From positions 4,414,945 to 4,478,944 of the forward strand of contig JARCOQ010000017.1 of assembly GCA_029207755.1 (NCBI GenBank): a stretch of 64,000 bases of DNA, in the 5' to 3' direction. This stretch comes from Chamaea fasciata. Taxonomy: Eukaryota; Chordata; Aves; Passeriformes; Sylviidae. A program made the translations under genes and the position numbers. Positions 34,151 through 47,799 of the stretch are shown here, piece after piece. Each line of letters opens with the position of its first letter. The stretch's first letter is position 1. The notes beneath the pieces are model-generated. The model searched no databases, was not told where the DNA came from, and worked only from the letters and a program-made list of their open reading frames with translations.

Positions 34151-37100
34151 GCTCGAGGTTGTGTGCTGACACTTCTCTGAGAGCATACACGCTTCAGGTT
34201 GTTCAAATGAACTTTTGGCTCAAATACCCACTTGGTTCATCAGGCTCCAGTCTGCCTTTGCAAGCAGTGTAACTTCTGTGGGAGGTGTGCCATCAGTCCT
34301 ACCAAATGTTGCCTCCTGGTCCTGGGGAGCTGGGAGCCTCCTGTTCGAACAGCCTGGACGTATTTCAGTGTTTCCTAAAGATATGTTTACAGAAAGAGAG
34401 CTTTAAAGGTTGATAGTTTTCATCTTTTGGCTATTAAGTAGGCTGCATATTTTTCGTCAACACAGTGTTCTCATACCAAGAAGGTGTTTTATCTGGAATT
34501 GCCAGGTGTCTCTTTCTTTCATAGAGAATCCCATGAATGTCTTGCCTGCACATCTTTGTGTACAAACTCAGAAGCTGAGAATGGCATTTGTTGAACACGC
34601 ATCTTTTCAACCCACTGTTCTTTCCAGTTTCTGAAAGACTAAAGATACACATTCTTTGTTAACCCAAAAATAAATGAAGTTTTGAAGATGTGTAAATATA
34701 TACATGCGCTCAGGGTAGAAGTGAACAATTCTGTAAGATGTAGATTATTTTTTTTTAAATTCTGTCTACCCTCTGTACTTATTTGTTGGCTTTATCTGCA
34801 GAAGAATTAGCTAACCTGGGTGGAAAAGCTGCCAGGGTTTGGGTATGGTTTTTTGGAGCTGAAGGAGTCTAAGAGTCTAATTTGAACCTTATAGAGCAAC
34901 ACTGAACAACGTAGTAACATGCTGTGATTCAGTGCATATCAGTTCATAACTACCTCTGAGAAACTGCTCTGAGTATGAATTAAACAATACTCTTAAAAAT
35001 GTTTTATTATATTTAGTTCTCTACAGTGCGTACCGCTGGCAAAGGTTAATTGGTTTGTGTAATGCTAGAAATTATAGTCCTTGATACATCTGCTAGTCTG
35101 AGTTAGCACAAGAGCTGCAAGATCTTTGCCAAGGATCTAATAGCTAATTTTAATGCCTCAACCCTCAAAAGAAGTGCTGAATAACTCCGAGTTTAATCAG
35201 GGTTCTCTCTAGAGCAGAACTGGACAGTGGATCCAAATTAGGTCGGTTGCTCCATGACACAGATTTTCATCCAGTGGAGACAGAGTTGCTACCAAAGTAG
35301 TTTTGCTAAGAACAAAGTCCCCAACTTCAAAAACTTGGGAACACAGCAGAAAAGAATGGTACTTTCATCCAGGTCATGCATTTTTACATTTTTCCCTATT
35401 CAATAAGCTAAAGCCCGGAGATGTAAAATTTGGTGCATGTATTAGGCAAGTCTTTGGAGTTACTGTAGGTCTTCAAAACACAAGGGATTTGGGTTCAGTG
35501 GTTTTAATTTTTTTTATTTTAACACTCATTTACATCTAAAGGTTGTGCATCCAAATCCCCACTGAAAACCAAGGGAAACTTTGATCATAGACATGGAACA
35601 CTGGTAGGGTGTTTGCTGGGGGAGCAGAGTGGGCGTTCTCTTGTGGGACAAGGAAGTGAATGCCCAAGAAAAACATTCAGGGGACAGGCTTTTTTCTGTC
35701 CTGTTTAAATGGGAAAACCCAGAGTGCTGGCGTCCAAATTTTAATGCCTTTAGGTAAAAGTTAATAATGCACGTGCATGGAATACACTGGGGTGCTCTCC
35801 TGTCTGCTTCTCTGATAGAGCTGAGATCTGAGTGCTGGCAGGCACGTCTGCTGGTCTGAGAACTCTTCTGAATTAGGGCAGTAATTCTGCTTTTTCTTCA
35901 AGACGAGTTATCAGCTTCTCATTGGGAGCTGCACTGCTCTAGGTTGAGGCCACTGTTGTGACCTGGTTATTTCACCATCGTGGACCTGACAGTTTAACAC
36001 AGCTTTAATCTGCTGCAGTAGCTGGTCGACTTCTCTCAGTTTAAGACCTGATTCTCCCAATGGCTCCTGTGGCCAGTTTCCAGTGGGATTTTTGACTGGG
36101 GTAGCACTGGGAATAGGCCTGTGGGCAGTTCATTGAGAATGCTCCATTTTTGTACAAGTCTTTTAAGTATTGTGCACGTCTGCATTTTCTCTTCCCAAAC
36201 CTAAAGGGCACCAAGCTTGGGCTTGCCACCCACTGTAAGATGTTCTCCTCTGAGATTCTTGTGCTTCTCTAGCCAGCAGAAGGATTCTTTCAGAGCTGAA
36301 TGAAGGTGCAGAGCAGCACAATGTGCAGGGCTCATTCAGGTGCTGAGATAGCATCAGAACACAGCTAAAGACTCCCAGCGCTGCCCAAGCATGAATGAAG
36401 CTATTAAAGGAAAAGTGTCCAAGTGTGACTGCCTTTGATCCAAGGTTGGTGAGATCTGGTGGAACTGACAGCTGTTTAATAGGAAGCAATCATGTTTGAT
36501 TCTACCTGGCTCCTTCTCGGCTTCTTTTATCTTAAGTAATTTAGAGAAGAATTATATGAGTAACAAGTATGCACTTAGCAGTGGTTAACATAACCTCAAA
36601 GGCACGGGTCACTGCTTGTTTCTACAAGCTCAAAAAAGAAAGCTGAACTGTCACTGTGCATTTTAGTACCATATAAAATTCCCTAATATAAGCCAGGAAT
36701 TAGGATTTACTGTAATTTAGGCTTTGGTCCACTTTTGGAGCTCTGGTCTCAAGAGCCACATCTTCTCAATCAAGGAGTGCCATGAGCATTGAATTGATTT
36801 TCTGCTCTGGAAGGGGTGTTTATTCCTAATAACTTTTAGGCACAGAGTCACCTGCTGCATTTGATGTGATACACACACCTAGTTCTGATTGTCTGCAAAT
36901 CTATACTTAAAGGCACCTCTAGGCAGTCCTTTTATAGGGAAAAGGACTTAACTGGGCAAAATGTGCTAATCTTTCCTGAACCAGGGAAATGACTTTATTA
37001 TTATCCCCATCCTCATGCCATCATTATGATCTAGTGTTTTCCCTTCATAAATGAGAACAGTAGCCTTGCCTCTGACCTCCATTAATGTGTATCATAAAAG

Positions 37101-37972
37101 CTGCCTTTATAATATGCTCCTCTGGAAGACCTCATTCCCTTGCAACCTGTTCCTTGGTGACAGTTCAGGGGAATGTTATGGATTCCCATGAAACTTATCA
37201 AATGGATGTGATAACCCCGTTGTCAGAGGCTGCCTGAGCCATTATTAAGCACATATTGGATAGTCCATTTGTTATTAAATAAACTCTTTAAAATAACACT
37301 AGTAGAAAAATAGTTGGGTGAAGTCAAATGTTGCTGGGTGCTGTAACAGGTGAAACATGCAACTCTCAGAGCTGGGATTTGGAGAAAAGGAAGCTTTGAT
37401 CATAAGCAGACCAGGATGAAAACGTTCAGCTCTTGTGGTGTGTTGGAGTAGGTATTGGTCCATCTCTGAGTATCTAAAAAAGGAGAAAATCTGAGCAGAA
37501 ATGCTGCTTGTATGGAGCAACATCTCTTCATGACTGCACATCTTTGAAGTGATGGACACAGCTTGTTTCTACTTCCAGCTGCATAATTCTGTAGCTATTT
37601 CCATATCATTTAGTGTTGCAGAATTTCATGGAGCAGTGAAACAAGAAGCAAACAGGTACAGAACAGCACCTGACATAAAATACAGACAAAAGGTCTGGAC
37701 TGTACATGCATTCAGAATAAGAATCTGACTTTTCCCTTCAGCTGTAAGTCGTTGAAAGAATTTACAGAGCTAGTAAAGTACTTCATGGGTGTGTGCTGTG
37801 TGGAGGATTTCCTACTGAAGCCATTTTAGTTTTTCCATGAATATGGTGTCAGTTATTACCTAACTATATATAACCTTGGGAAAATCACATTATAAGCTGT
37901 CCTCAAATTTCCCTGATTTTTCTAATATGGGAAATACATTTTTTCTTTCACGGAAACGTTGTGAAATAACTT
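34151..37972. other. non-coding single-copy sequence
   Basis: No gene or repeat tail recognised in about 3.8 kb. Small perfect palindromes occur at 34341-34352 (CTGTTCGAACAG) and 35768-35777 (TGCACGTGCA, containing an E-box). Frames up to 108 codons (36163-36489, - strand) are unsupported. Confidence 0.55.
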
Positions 37973-38006
37973 TATATATATATATATATATACACACAGA
38001 GAGAGA
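37973..38006. repeat. compound (TA)10(CA)3(GA)4 microsatellite
   Basis: A TA run (37973-37992) passes directly into three CA and four GA units. This is simple-sequence DNA. Confidence 0.9.
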
Positions 38007-38252
38007 ATAGTTAAAATGGTATAAAACACATGTTCTCTTGGCACAATTTATTTTGTGAGAACAGAAGGAAGCAGTGTGAGTAATGAAATAGGGGTTGTAT
38101 TGACCTGACTGTCACTGTGATGACCTATTAAAATCTAGGATGTTTTATCATTCTCTGAAATTGGATTTAAAATCTATATGCAGCTAAGGATACAGTTATT
38201 AAATATTGTGCTGGTAATGCTCATATATATGAACAACAAATGTGCTGGAGAT

Positions 38253-38300
38253 CACAGAACCATGAAGTTGAGGCTGGAAGTCACCCGTGGAAATCAGGTG
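38253..38300 (-). mobile_element. short decayed CR1 LINE 3' tail
   Basis: TCACAGAACCATGAAGTTG followed by GGCTGGAAGTC resembles the reverse complement of the CR1 3' terminus, where an ATTCTATGA-type repeat precedes the conserved tail. Only about 50 bp is recognisable. It lies just beside the LTR that follows. Confidence 0.45.
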
Positions 38301-38347
38301 GTTTCTTTTTATCTTTAAATGGAGTTTCCTGTGTTTCAGTTTGTACC

Positions 38348-38813
38348 TGTCATGGTTTAGCCACATCCCCTGCAGTGGGATGGGGGAGAGAATGGGAAAG
38401 AAAACTTGTGGGTAAAGACAGCTTAATAGGGAAAGTAATGGATTAATTAAGCACTTCCCAAGGGAGGTGCTCAGGCATCCTTGGGAAAGCCGGGCTCCAT
38501 CCCGTGTGATGCTGACTGGGGAAGGCAGATGCCCTAATTCTGACCATCCCCTCCTCTCCTCCTTCCCCCAGCTCTGTGTGCTGAGCATGAGGGGTGTGAG
38601 ATACCCCATGGGCTCAGCTGTCCCAGGTGTTCCCCCAAACTCCTTGTGCACCCCCAGCCTCGCTGGTGGGGTGCGGAGCAGAGAGGGGCTCAGTGGTGTG
38701 AGCTCTGACTGAAACATCCCTGTGTGATCAACTCTGCTCTCAGCACAACTTCAAACCACAGCCCACAGCTTAGGTGGGAGAAAATGAACTCTCCCAGCCC
38801 CAACCAGCAGTGT
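38348..38813 (-). mobile_element. solo LTR of an avian endogenous retrovirus, decayed
   Basis: The segment aligns along its whole length, by memory, to an abundant bird LTR family read on the - strand. It begins at plus-strand TGTCATGGTTTAGCCAC (the LTR 3' end). The polyadenylation signal is degraded to ATTAAG (plus 38423-38428). It continues through CTCCTTGTGCACCCCCAGCC and ends near CCCCAACCAGCAG. The TATA box position (around plus 38574-38580) has also decayed. No gag, pol or env sequence adjoins it, so it is a solo LTR formed by recombination. No clear target-site duplication is visible. The 172-codon - strand frame across it is an artefact. Confidence 0.75.
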
Positions 38814-41800
38814 GGCCATCCCCTCCTGCCCTGGCACTGGGCAGGGAGCAGCCTTGGCCCATGGGATGCAGCCTGGGATGCTGAGAGTCCTCAGGTGCAC
38901 TGAGGAGAGCACTCACCTTTTTCCAGCTGTGTTTTGCTGTTTCCACTCTCCTAATCCATCCCTCCCTCCAGACAGTTTTAGTCATAGGCCAGCTGTGTTG
39001 GCTGGCCTGGGCTGTCAGTATTAACCATCAAGACACTGGTAATAGTAACTTTTTTACTAAGCTCTGCATTTCTTGGAGGAGATTTTCTATTGTGGCAGAA
39101 GTGCCGGGCATGGCAAATCCTGCTTGGGTAAGGCAGAATGAAGTTACTGTGGAGTAAATCTCATTTAATGCTTTGAAACGTAGGAGCACATTCCTATTTT
39201 GATACATATGGACAATAAATCAGGTCTCCTGAAGCTGTTATCTGTCTAAGAATAGCAAAGTATAAAGAGAAACAAAATGAATTCATATTGCATATAGATT
39301 TAAGTGTTAGCCCTTTCTGGTATCCAGGGTCTTTTTTTCTTTTACAGTGAAATGACTTCTCACAATTGCACAATAATCAGTTATTATTCTGGAAGGTCAG
39401 TGATACTGCTTATAGCTCACAAAGTACTGACTTGATATGTTCACTTCTATTCCATAGGCCTGCCTTACGGCTTCACTCAGAAAATGTGGGGTGCAAGAAC
39501 AGTGTCTCCTTGGTTATCTAGAGTACACTGGGCATGTTTTTTCAATTTTTATTGGTATTACAGACAACACTTTTTGCTTTCCTGCATCCGTATATCTGTT
39601 GCTCATCTAAATAGGAAATTTCTCCTTTATTAAAGGACTTGAGAGAACTTGTCTTTGTTGATTCCAAGCTCAGTAGCAGCCGTGGTGGACTCTGTGGCAT
39701 ATGCTGCCCCAGGATGGTGTCAGGCCCATGTGCTGAGCTTGATTTTAGCACCGTCTGGAATTTGAATTGTGCCTGTGACAGCCCTCAGCTGAGGTGCTGT
39801 TTTCATCCTTGAAAACAGGAAAATTGAGTTAGATGGTGATTTTTCAAAAGGAGCAAGCTACATCTAAGTTTATCTGTACTTGAATTCCCGTTATTTGAAT
39901 TGGTTGACTGCTTCACTACGTATTTAAAAGTCCCGCCATCAGAGGATGTTCAGGAGTTTGCAGCTACAAGCACTTGGATGCCAATGCCATGGCAACCAGG
40001 CCCATTTGGGTACCTTGCTTGGCAAGATGTTTGTAGGTCTTTTCTCTTGGGCACTGCCTTATACAGTTAATGTAGAAAGCAGAACACAAAAGAAAAGATT
40101 TCACAAAATTAACATCTCCTGTTAACAGTAGGGTAGGGATGCGTTGTCCTCCATGGCATCATCTGCTGCTGACATTCAAGCAGTTCTAATTACTTTAATG
40201 ACTCCCGCTGGTCCCCTCTGTAACTGCTGGATGATGCCTGAGGACATTCTTCAGAGGTGGGAGAATAAAGCCAGGGAGCATCCAGAGAGTGAAGCTGCTC
40301 TTCTTGCTGGCAAAAAATTGTTCCTCTGAAGGTCTGTGGAGTTAACAGGCCAGGCACTTCCCTCTTTGCCAGTCTCTTTTCTCATCCTCCTGCTTTTAGG
40401 GAATGCTTGTACCTCAAAATTACTTTAGATTCTACAATCAGTGCAAACTCTTCGCTGACTTCTGTTTTTTTACACGCACACACATTTATATACATATTTA
40501 ATTTTTTTAAGCAACTCAAATACACTTAAGATAATTTTTTTTGTGGAGTTCAGCTGTGAACGTTTCCTGTCAAACTCTGTAAAATGTCTTGATAGTTACC
40601 AGTTTTCATTTTTAATCCCATTTTTATACAGTGAGCTACAAACACCCAAGATTATTTGATTGTTGCGTCTGCTGGGAGAAGATTGACATGTTTTCTTGGG
40701 ATTGCAGGCTTAGTTTTGACTTTCTCCCTTTTTGTAGTCTTAGACAGTGCTCACTTTCTTGATACACACTTCCATAATGGACTTGTACATTATTATTGGT
40801 GTTCTTTGATACAAAAGAAATTCAATACCTCTGGGGCTATAAATATCATTGATTCACTCCAAATAGAGAAAGATACTGTAATATTTTTTTAGATTATTAA
40901 GACTTTTCCATTTTCTCTCTGATGGGAAAGAGTTATGAATTTGGTAATCATTATGCCCTAGGTGACTGAAGTTACACTATCAAACCCTCTCTTTAAAGTA
41001 TAATTATGATTGTTTCCAACATTTAATTCTTTTTCTCTTTCAAAATATTATTTTTAATGCCTTGAGTGATATTTTTTGTTTACCGTTTCAAAGAATTGCT
41101 CCTTTGGCTTGTGTTACAACAGAGGAGCCTTAGTAGCAGAATAGCAGATTACATTTCTCACCTACAAAGCTTTAATGGAATTATTGAGCATTTCAAGATG
41201 TTGCAGTAGGAATCCAAGCTTGAAATAAATGTATGGATTTCTTTTTCCCCAATGAATGACTAGCACGAAAAATCTCAAGTCTTTTCTGTGTGGAATTCAG
41301 TTCTTGGCCAGCTTATTTTAAAAAAAAGAGAAAGATTTAGAGAAAAGAGGGGAGGAGACAAAAGTTTTGTGAAGATGCCAGCTTGAATCTTATTAAAATA
41401 GCTGTCAGTTGTGTAAGTGATGTAAAACTGGATGAAATCTTATAGTTCTTCCTGGTGTTTATTCATCAGTCACTAATAGATACAGAGATACAATCAAGGG
41501 AGAAGTTCTCTATATGCATGCACATAAATTCTGTGTAAATTTGAGTTCTGAATGTCAAAACTCCCTAGTTTTAAAATTCACTCATGCTTTTAGGAATTGT
41601 GATTGGGAGGGAGGACCTGTGGTGCACCTGCCTTGGTGTGTACTGCCTGGGGGGGATGTTCAGGGTCAGGGGATGCACGGGGGATGTGCTGCTGCCTTTG
41701 CAAGCAGGGGTAAAGTTCCTTTGGAATTTTATGGGGACAGAGGTGCAGATATTAAAAAAAAGCCCAGGCAGAGTTCATATCTTCAGCTCAACTGCTGGTC

Positions 41801-44089
41801 ACCAGTCCTGCATCCAAGGTAAACCACAAAAATTCTGCTGTGTTTTATTTCAACCAATGCTTGTGAAATCTGGGCTGCAGAGAGCTCTCAGGACAGAACT
41901 GGGGCTGAAGTGCTTTCCATCACATCTGCTGCCTGCCCAGAACCAAATAATCCCCTGTCAGGGCAAACTTGGCCGTGGAGAAAACAAAAACAGCACTTGT
42001 GAGATGTGCGCTGTAAAACCACCAGCCTTGCTTGCTTTGTCCAGGTTCCAGGAAGTTTTCCTGTGGTGGGCGTGCAGCACAAGTTAAAGCACATTAAATG
42101 GTGTGTGGATGTTGAGGCTCTGGAGAGAAGCAGCTCCAAAGCTAAATCCCAGGGGGGTGTCTGTGCTCTCCCATGGGAGCATTCCCACTGGGATTTAATG
42201 TGCTGCAACTCCTGCACGGTGACTGCACACCATCAGTGGGTTTGCCTCAACTTCCCTGAGTGTCCTTAGATTGTTGTTGTGACTTTTTGGTCCTGCTCCT
42301 GCTGCTGCCTGCAGTCAGAGCCACGGATTTCCATGGGCAGACCTTACTCTGCAGATCCTGCGCCGTGCCGCCCTTACGTGTCAGTCATTTAATTAACCTT
42401 TCAAATTGTCTCTCCAGTCCCAGTTAGAAAGGGCAAAGTCCCATGGCCTGTTTTAATATTTAAAATGAGAAACCGATGTTCATCACTGATGCTTCATTTC
42501 CTGTAGAATGATGTGCCTCAGAGCCCTTTTATCTGCTGGACCTGACGTGCATGATGATGCCTCTGCTACATTAACACACACTTTTCAGCAGGACTGTTCC
42601 TAGTTTAGGCTGATTAGGTTAAAAGAAGATCATCCAGAATATGGTGATGATTCAACATTTATGGATTTTAGTCACTGCAGGTTAAATATATTCTCAGCAG
42701 GGTGTTTGGGGGTAGGGAGGGACAGCAAAAATGCTCTGCTCTGTTGTATTTCTAATGGGTTTAGTAATGCTCAGTAGAAATGGTATCTTCAGTTTTCTTG
42801 TTGCAGATGTTTGTAACAGAGTACCCTGTGCTATTAAGGCAATTAATTGTCTGTCTGATGTGCCTACTGTACATCAAAATCAGCTTTTTAATTATGAGTA
42901 GTATGAAGCTGGCTGCACAAAGGATCAATTTTTGATTTCCTTAGATACTTAATGTGTTATGAACAGGAAAAGAAGCCGCAGTCAAATCGAGCATTTTATT
43001 CCTGTTTTAAAGTAATTGTCAAAGTTATGAAAATATTTATGTAGAAACCGGTGTTTTAGTTGTCTGATTACATAAAAAACTGTGGACCTGTAGAAATTAA
43101 TGGTAGAGAATGAGGTTTTGGGCGCCCCCAGGAGATCTGGCTGCTGTAGACATTTTTTCCAATTAATCCAACTGAAAACATGAGACACTGACACGTCTCA
43201 AAACAGGCATCTCATTTAGGAGTCTGTTGGGGACTGAAGTTCTTTAGATAGTCCAGAAAGTTTCCTGAGGACTCTGACTCATCACTCAGAGTCTGCAGGA
43301 GTGAAGTGGAAGCTTGGGTTCCTGTCTGTGCCTCTCAACTTCACGCCCCACAAAAAGGTGTGAGCACTCTCCCATGTGCCTGAGGCCACCTCTCCAAGCT
43401 CTGTGTGCGTGTGGGAATATAAATGATTAATAATGGTGTTTGGCTGACGGATGGAGAGAAACAATGTTCTAGAGCATGGAAGCAAAGTTTGAAAAAAAAG
43501 AATTGGTGTATGACAGTCTTTCATCAAACTGAAAGCTACGTGATAGTGGGATTTTGCATGAAATTTGCAAGTGGTACGCTAAGAATTAATTTACTGTTGG
43601 GTTGGGGGATAAAGCAGCTTCAAAATAATTAATAAATATTTAGGGAGGAAATGTGATTTTAAAGTGCTTTATGAACTAATTTTTAAGAAGGGTGAAATAC
43701 TTTGTTCTTTTTGGTTTGACTGTTTCTGTTGATATAAATCCGTGGACAATTTGCCAGCATAGAATTAGAAGTTGACTGAGTTGGTTTAACCTGGAACAAC
43801 GTGAGCCAACCGTGGAATAAACTCTGAAAGTACTGAAAAGTGCTCAGCAACATTCAGGGCTATCCAGAAAAGAAAATGTATGTGTTTATCCAATTAAAAC
43901 TCCAGGAATAAATAAGCACTTTAGACACAATCTAATTATCCAGCTGGAATTTGGCCAGGATTTTAGAAGTCGACAGCCCTTGAGTTAGAGGTGTCAACAG
44001 GGAATTGATAGTGAGGGTGAGAAGTTGAGTTCTGCATCCCTCGTGTGGGTGCTGGGCAGTTCTGACAGTGCCCACCACAATGAGCTGCT
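38814..44089. other. non-coding sequence, GC-richer around 41570-42300
   Basis: No gene recognised. Between about 41570 and 42300 the composition is GC-richer and overlapping frames up to 167 codons appear on both strands. None resembles a known protein, and CCAAG/GTAAAC at 41818 is only a moderate donor. The rest is AT-rich single-copy DNA. Confidence 0.5.
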
Positions 44090-44310
44090 CCTTTATCCCT
44101 GCCCTTCATTAGCGTGCCCTGAAAAAGCGTGAAACGTAATTAAAATAATCCTGAATTATCATTATTTTAAGTGCCGCTAATGGCGCTATTGGAGACAATG
44201 AGATGAAATAGTATCTAATTTTTCTCGTTAATATTGTCCTTTTAATTCCTCTTGCATCAAAGGCTTTTTCTGCATAAAATTGCTCTTGAGGAGGATGGAG
44301 CTGCATTAAG
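44090..44310. promoter_or_regulatory. strong candidate conserved enhancer, homeodomain-site-rich
   Basis: Homeodomain cores are packed over 200 bp: CATTAGCG, CGTAATTAAAATAATCC (TAATTA at 44137-44142), GAATTATCATTATTTTAAG, GCTAATGGCGC, CTAATTTTTC, GTTAATATTG and TTTTAATTCC. CpGs are retained at AGCGTG (twice), AACGTA, GCCGC, GGCGC and CTCGTT. No coding frame or repeat explains this. Of all the blocks in the window, this is the one I would most expect to align with other vertebrates. Confidence 0.4.
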
Positions 44311-47300
44311 AGGTATCACAGAGTTTTGGGTTCTTCATCTTCAGGTCTTTAAGGCGGAAAGATTTATTTTATTTTTGAGCTTCTCTGTGGGGCAATCTTT
44401 GCAATAGGAAGTCCTGGTTTTAAGAAATAATAGCAGATATCTATGCTAATAGTACCATGTTTGTAAGTGTTTTTACTCAGGCTGGGTTTTGCAGTTATAG
44501 CTGTCTCCCAAAGAGGAGCTGAGTTACAAAGGGGAAACTGGCAAGATTAATTTTTAATGTGATAACTTTGGCTAGAGTTTTATTCCTCAGCAGTGAACAG
44601 CTATGAACTCAGGGGATGCGTGTCTCAGTAACTAAGTTTCAAAATTTTCTTCCCCTCCCCTCAAAATAGGGGGAATCAGTGTAATTCAGGATTTTTATTT
44701 TTGTGCTTTTCTTTTTCCCCCTCCTGCTGTTTGGTGTGGCCAACATGCACAAGTGTGTGGTCTTTGGGTCCACTTTTGAATTGCGGCATCAGTAGCTGCA
44801 GGTGACACTGTGTTCTGTGGTCACCAGACACTCTTCACAGCTGTGGGTTCCAAGTGAACTGGCCCATCCTCCACAAGCGTTTTTATTTGTCAGCTGGTGA
44901 TGGCTCAAAGGTTGAGATACTAAACCTAATCTGCATTTTGTTGCCTCCTAAGGTGGCTTCCTGCCCGCTCCAGCCCTTTGGATCCCTGTGGCTTGGTCAT
45001 CAATCCAAGCATTTAATTGCTTGCCTTGCTCTTCCTGTGTGATTCCGGTGGGGCTGGGAGGAGCTCTGAGCACATTCCTGTGTGTCCAGAGCCCCGGATT
45101 TAAGGGCTCCAGGATCTGAGGCGCCAGTGACGCACTGGTGAAATGAGCTGAAGTTGTGCCCACAGTCACTGCTTCAAACACAGAACTGCTCCCGAGGCTC
45201 ACCTGGAATTCACTCCCAGAGATGTGAACCAAGTACTGAAGTATCTCTGATATTCTCAGACCCAGGCTTCTGTGCATCTCTGTGTAATGAACTGCAGTGG
45301 TGGTACAGCAGAGGCTTTATAATGGTTGTCTAGACAGGATGATGCTTATCCATAGAGATAAGTTCCTTTTTACCAATTAGGGAAGAAAAAAAAAAAAAAA
45401 GGATTTATTTTGCTGAAGCAGTACCTAAGAGTAATAAGAGTAATGCCATTTTCTCGGTTGGTTGCTCAAGTGTTAAGGTGATGTTGGGGATATTATTGAA
45501 TGAGATCAACGTAAGTACCAAGGGAGAATTAGCTAATTCAGCTTAATAACTAAGCATTTCCTATTTGGGTGGGATCAGGATTCCACATCTCTTCCAGGAG
45601 AAACAACTAAATTAGATTTTTATTAAGAGATTAGTCCATGTCACTACTTACATCCTGCAAAATTTTCTGTCACAGCAGAGACTCAGTTGTGGATGCTCTG
45701 CCTGGCTTTTCCAGTCTCCTTGGGGCTCCCTTAATGTAGGGAAATGGGCTGTGAGGTCTCCAATAGTTGCCATAAATACCTGGGTGCCAAATCCATTTTG
45801 TCCTGCCTCAGGCACAGGCGTTTTGGGATGTGCTGCAAATCATGGCAGTGACTGAGGGGCAGACACCACGGGGATGGTGTCAGGGATAATTCAAGGTCCT
45901 GACAACAGTCTGTAGGGAACCAGTTTCTGCAGACCCTGATAGTTTCTCCAAATAGGAGCGTGGTCATTTCTGGACTACAGGAGTGGCTGCTTGCTCTCCA
46001 CTCATTATCTCATTTATTTACGAGTTGATGCAATTCTGCACTGTCCTTCCTATCCACAGGAGAGGGAAACCACTGTGTTCAATGTCAAACATCTGCCCAA
46101 CAAACCTGTCCTTCACGAAGGGGATCCTCCTTCAGTTTCCCTCTGTGTGATTAATCCATCCCAGTGCTGCCTGCTTTGGAAGGAGCAAGAAAATGAGCCT
46201 TTTCTTTTTCTTCTCTTAAGAAAAATTGTTAAATACTTAAATGCAGGCTATTTTTTTTTTATCTTCCTGTGAAATGCCTCAGGGCAAGGTTACAGTAATT
46301 GTGTGTTATGCTGCCCTGCTATACAGAGTCCCATTGTAATTTGGCTCGTTTTTGTAGCATCTCTCTCTGGAGGAATCAGCTGGAGCAGCTCTTGCAGAGT
46401 GTCAGTGTGGTTACAGAGGGCTCTGTTCTGTGGGCACATTCCCTGGAAGGATGTCTGCCAAGGTGTGGTGGTGAAAACTGCTGTGGGGTTTGTGACTGAC
46501 AGGGCTTTTTCCTCCTTTTAAAGTTTTTGTTTTTTTTTAATGGGACATTGAAAAATTAATAGATCTTTAAGCAAAAAGGGAATTTTTTGTAGGTTAGGTA
46601 GAACATTGTGGTCTCATAACTGTGGAGTAGTTTATTTTTCTCTGGAGGAGTACACAGTGCATGGCACTGATTCCCTGTGATGCTGCCGTTTTTCACTCAG
46701 CCCTCCTATCCACATTTCTCTTCCTAATGGCTAATTCTGCTCAACCTGACCCATTTCTGACCAGACCTCTTTATCTGATTCAGGGACAAATTAATCAGGC
46801 ATTACATATAAAATGTCAGTTCTTAACGCAGTAGTGAAATTCCCCTGAGCTCATTTTTTGCCTTACACAGAAGACAGAAGTGCATTGCTGCTGGAATGGG
46901 GCCCCTTTTTTGACTTTCCCATGTTTCGGTACAGGTTGTCCTCTGGGGACTGAAGATCTTTCAGGACAGACAAAAATCCCAAGTGGTTTGTTTCTTTTTG
47001 TAATAATTGCTGAGCCTTTACCATTACCGAAGAGGAATTTAAGGAGTTAGAACAAGATTGGTTTAAAATCTATTTGTTTTCCCTCAAGTCACTGCAGGTT
47101 CAGGGAATGGGTTGGTTTGTGCTTTGTTTCCTGGCAGGAACACGTTTTCAATATAATTCAGCCCTCTCTGTGTCTTCATTGTTTGGATTGTGCTCCACAA
47201 TGTTTCAGACAGGAGAGCGGTTAATATGGATTGTTCCTCTTGACCCTGACCACATTTATCCCCAACAATTCATTTCATTCCAGCAGATGATCCCCTTTTG

Positions 47301-47779
47301 GCTGAGAACGAGGTGCCTGGAAGCTTTGCTTTCCCCCAGTGCTTTTATGACCTATTTCAGATGCCAGAACACCTTTATAGCCACGTCACATTGTTCTGTC
47401 CTTCCTGCCTGTGCTGGGTGCATTAATGGAAGGACAGCTTGAAAAACGTGGGGTACAACCCAAAATTTTAGGTTTGTCTCCAGTCAGTGGGGATTAGTCT
47501 CCATGTATTCAGCTCTCTTGACCTATTTTTACCCCAGCAGCCAGAAGCAGCCTAACTTGACGTGCACCACCCAATTCCTTGCAGTTGTTACAACACAGAG
47601 GTGGTGCGTTTCAAGATGCACCAGCAGCAACATTGCCTAGAAGCTCCCTCTTAGCAAAAATAAAAAATTCTGTGAACATTGGGGTGCATTAAAAATTTAA
47701 CATGCAACTAGTGTTTTCCATATTGTAGGCACATGAAGGTGTAATAGGAGCTTTTGCTTGGGGATTGTGCCTTTGATAC
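44311..47779. other. non-coding single-copy sequence
   Basis: No gene recognised. An A16 run lies near 45386-45400. Frames of 90-120 codons (44948-45277 -, 47074-47442 +) have no start or splice support and no recognisable product. Confidence 0.55.
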
Positions 47780-47799
47780 GTGTGTGTGTGTGTGTGTGT
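47780..47799. repeat. (GT)10 microsatellite
   Basis: Ten uninterrupted GT units, a typical dinucleotide repeat. Confidence 0.9.

Noticed and set aside
38199..38717. 172-codon - strand frame
   Set aside because: It lies mostly inside the decayed solo LTR and corresponds to no retroviral protein.
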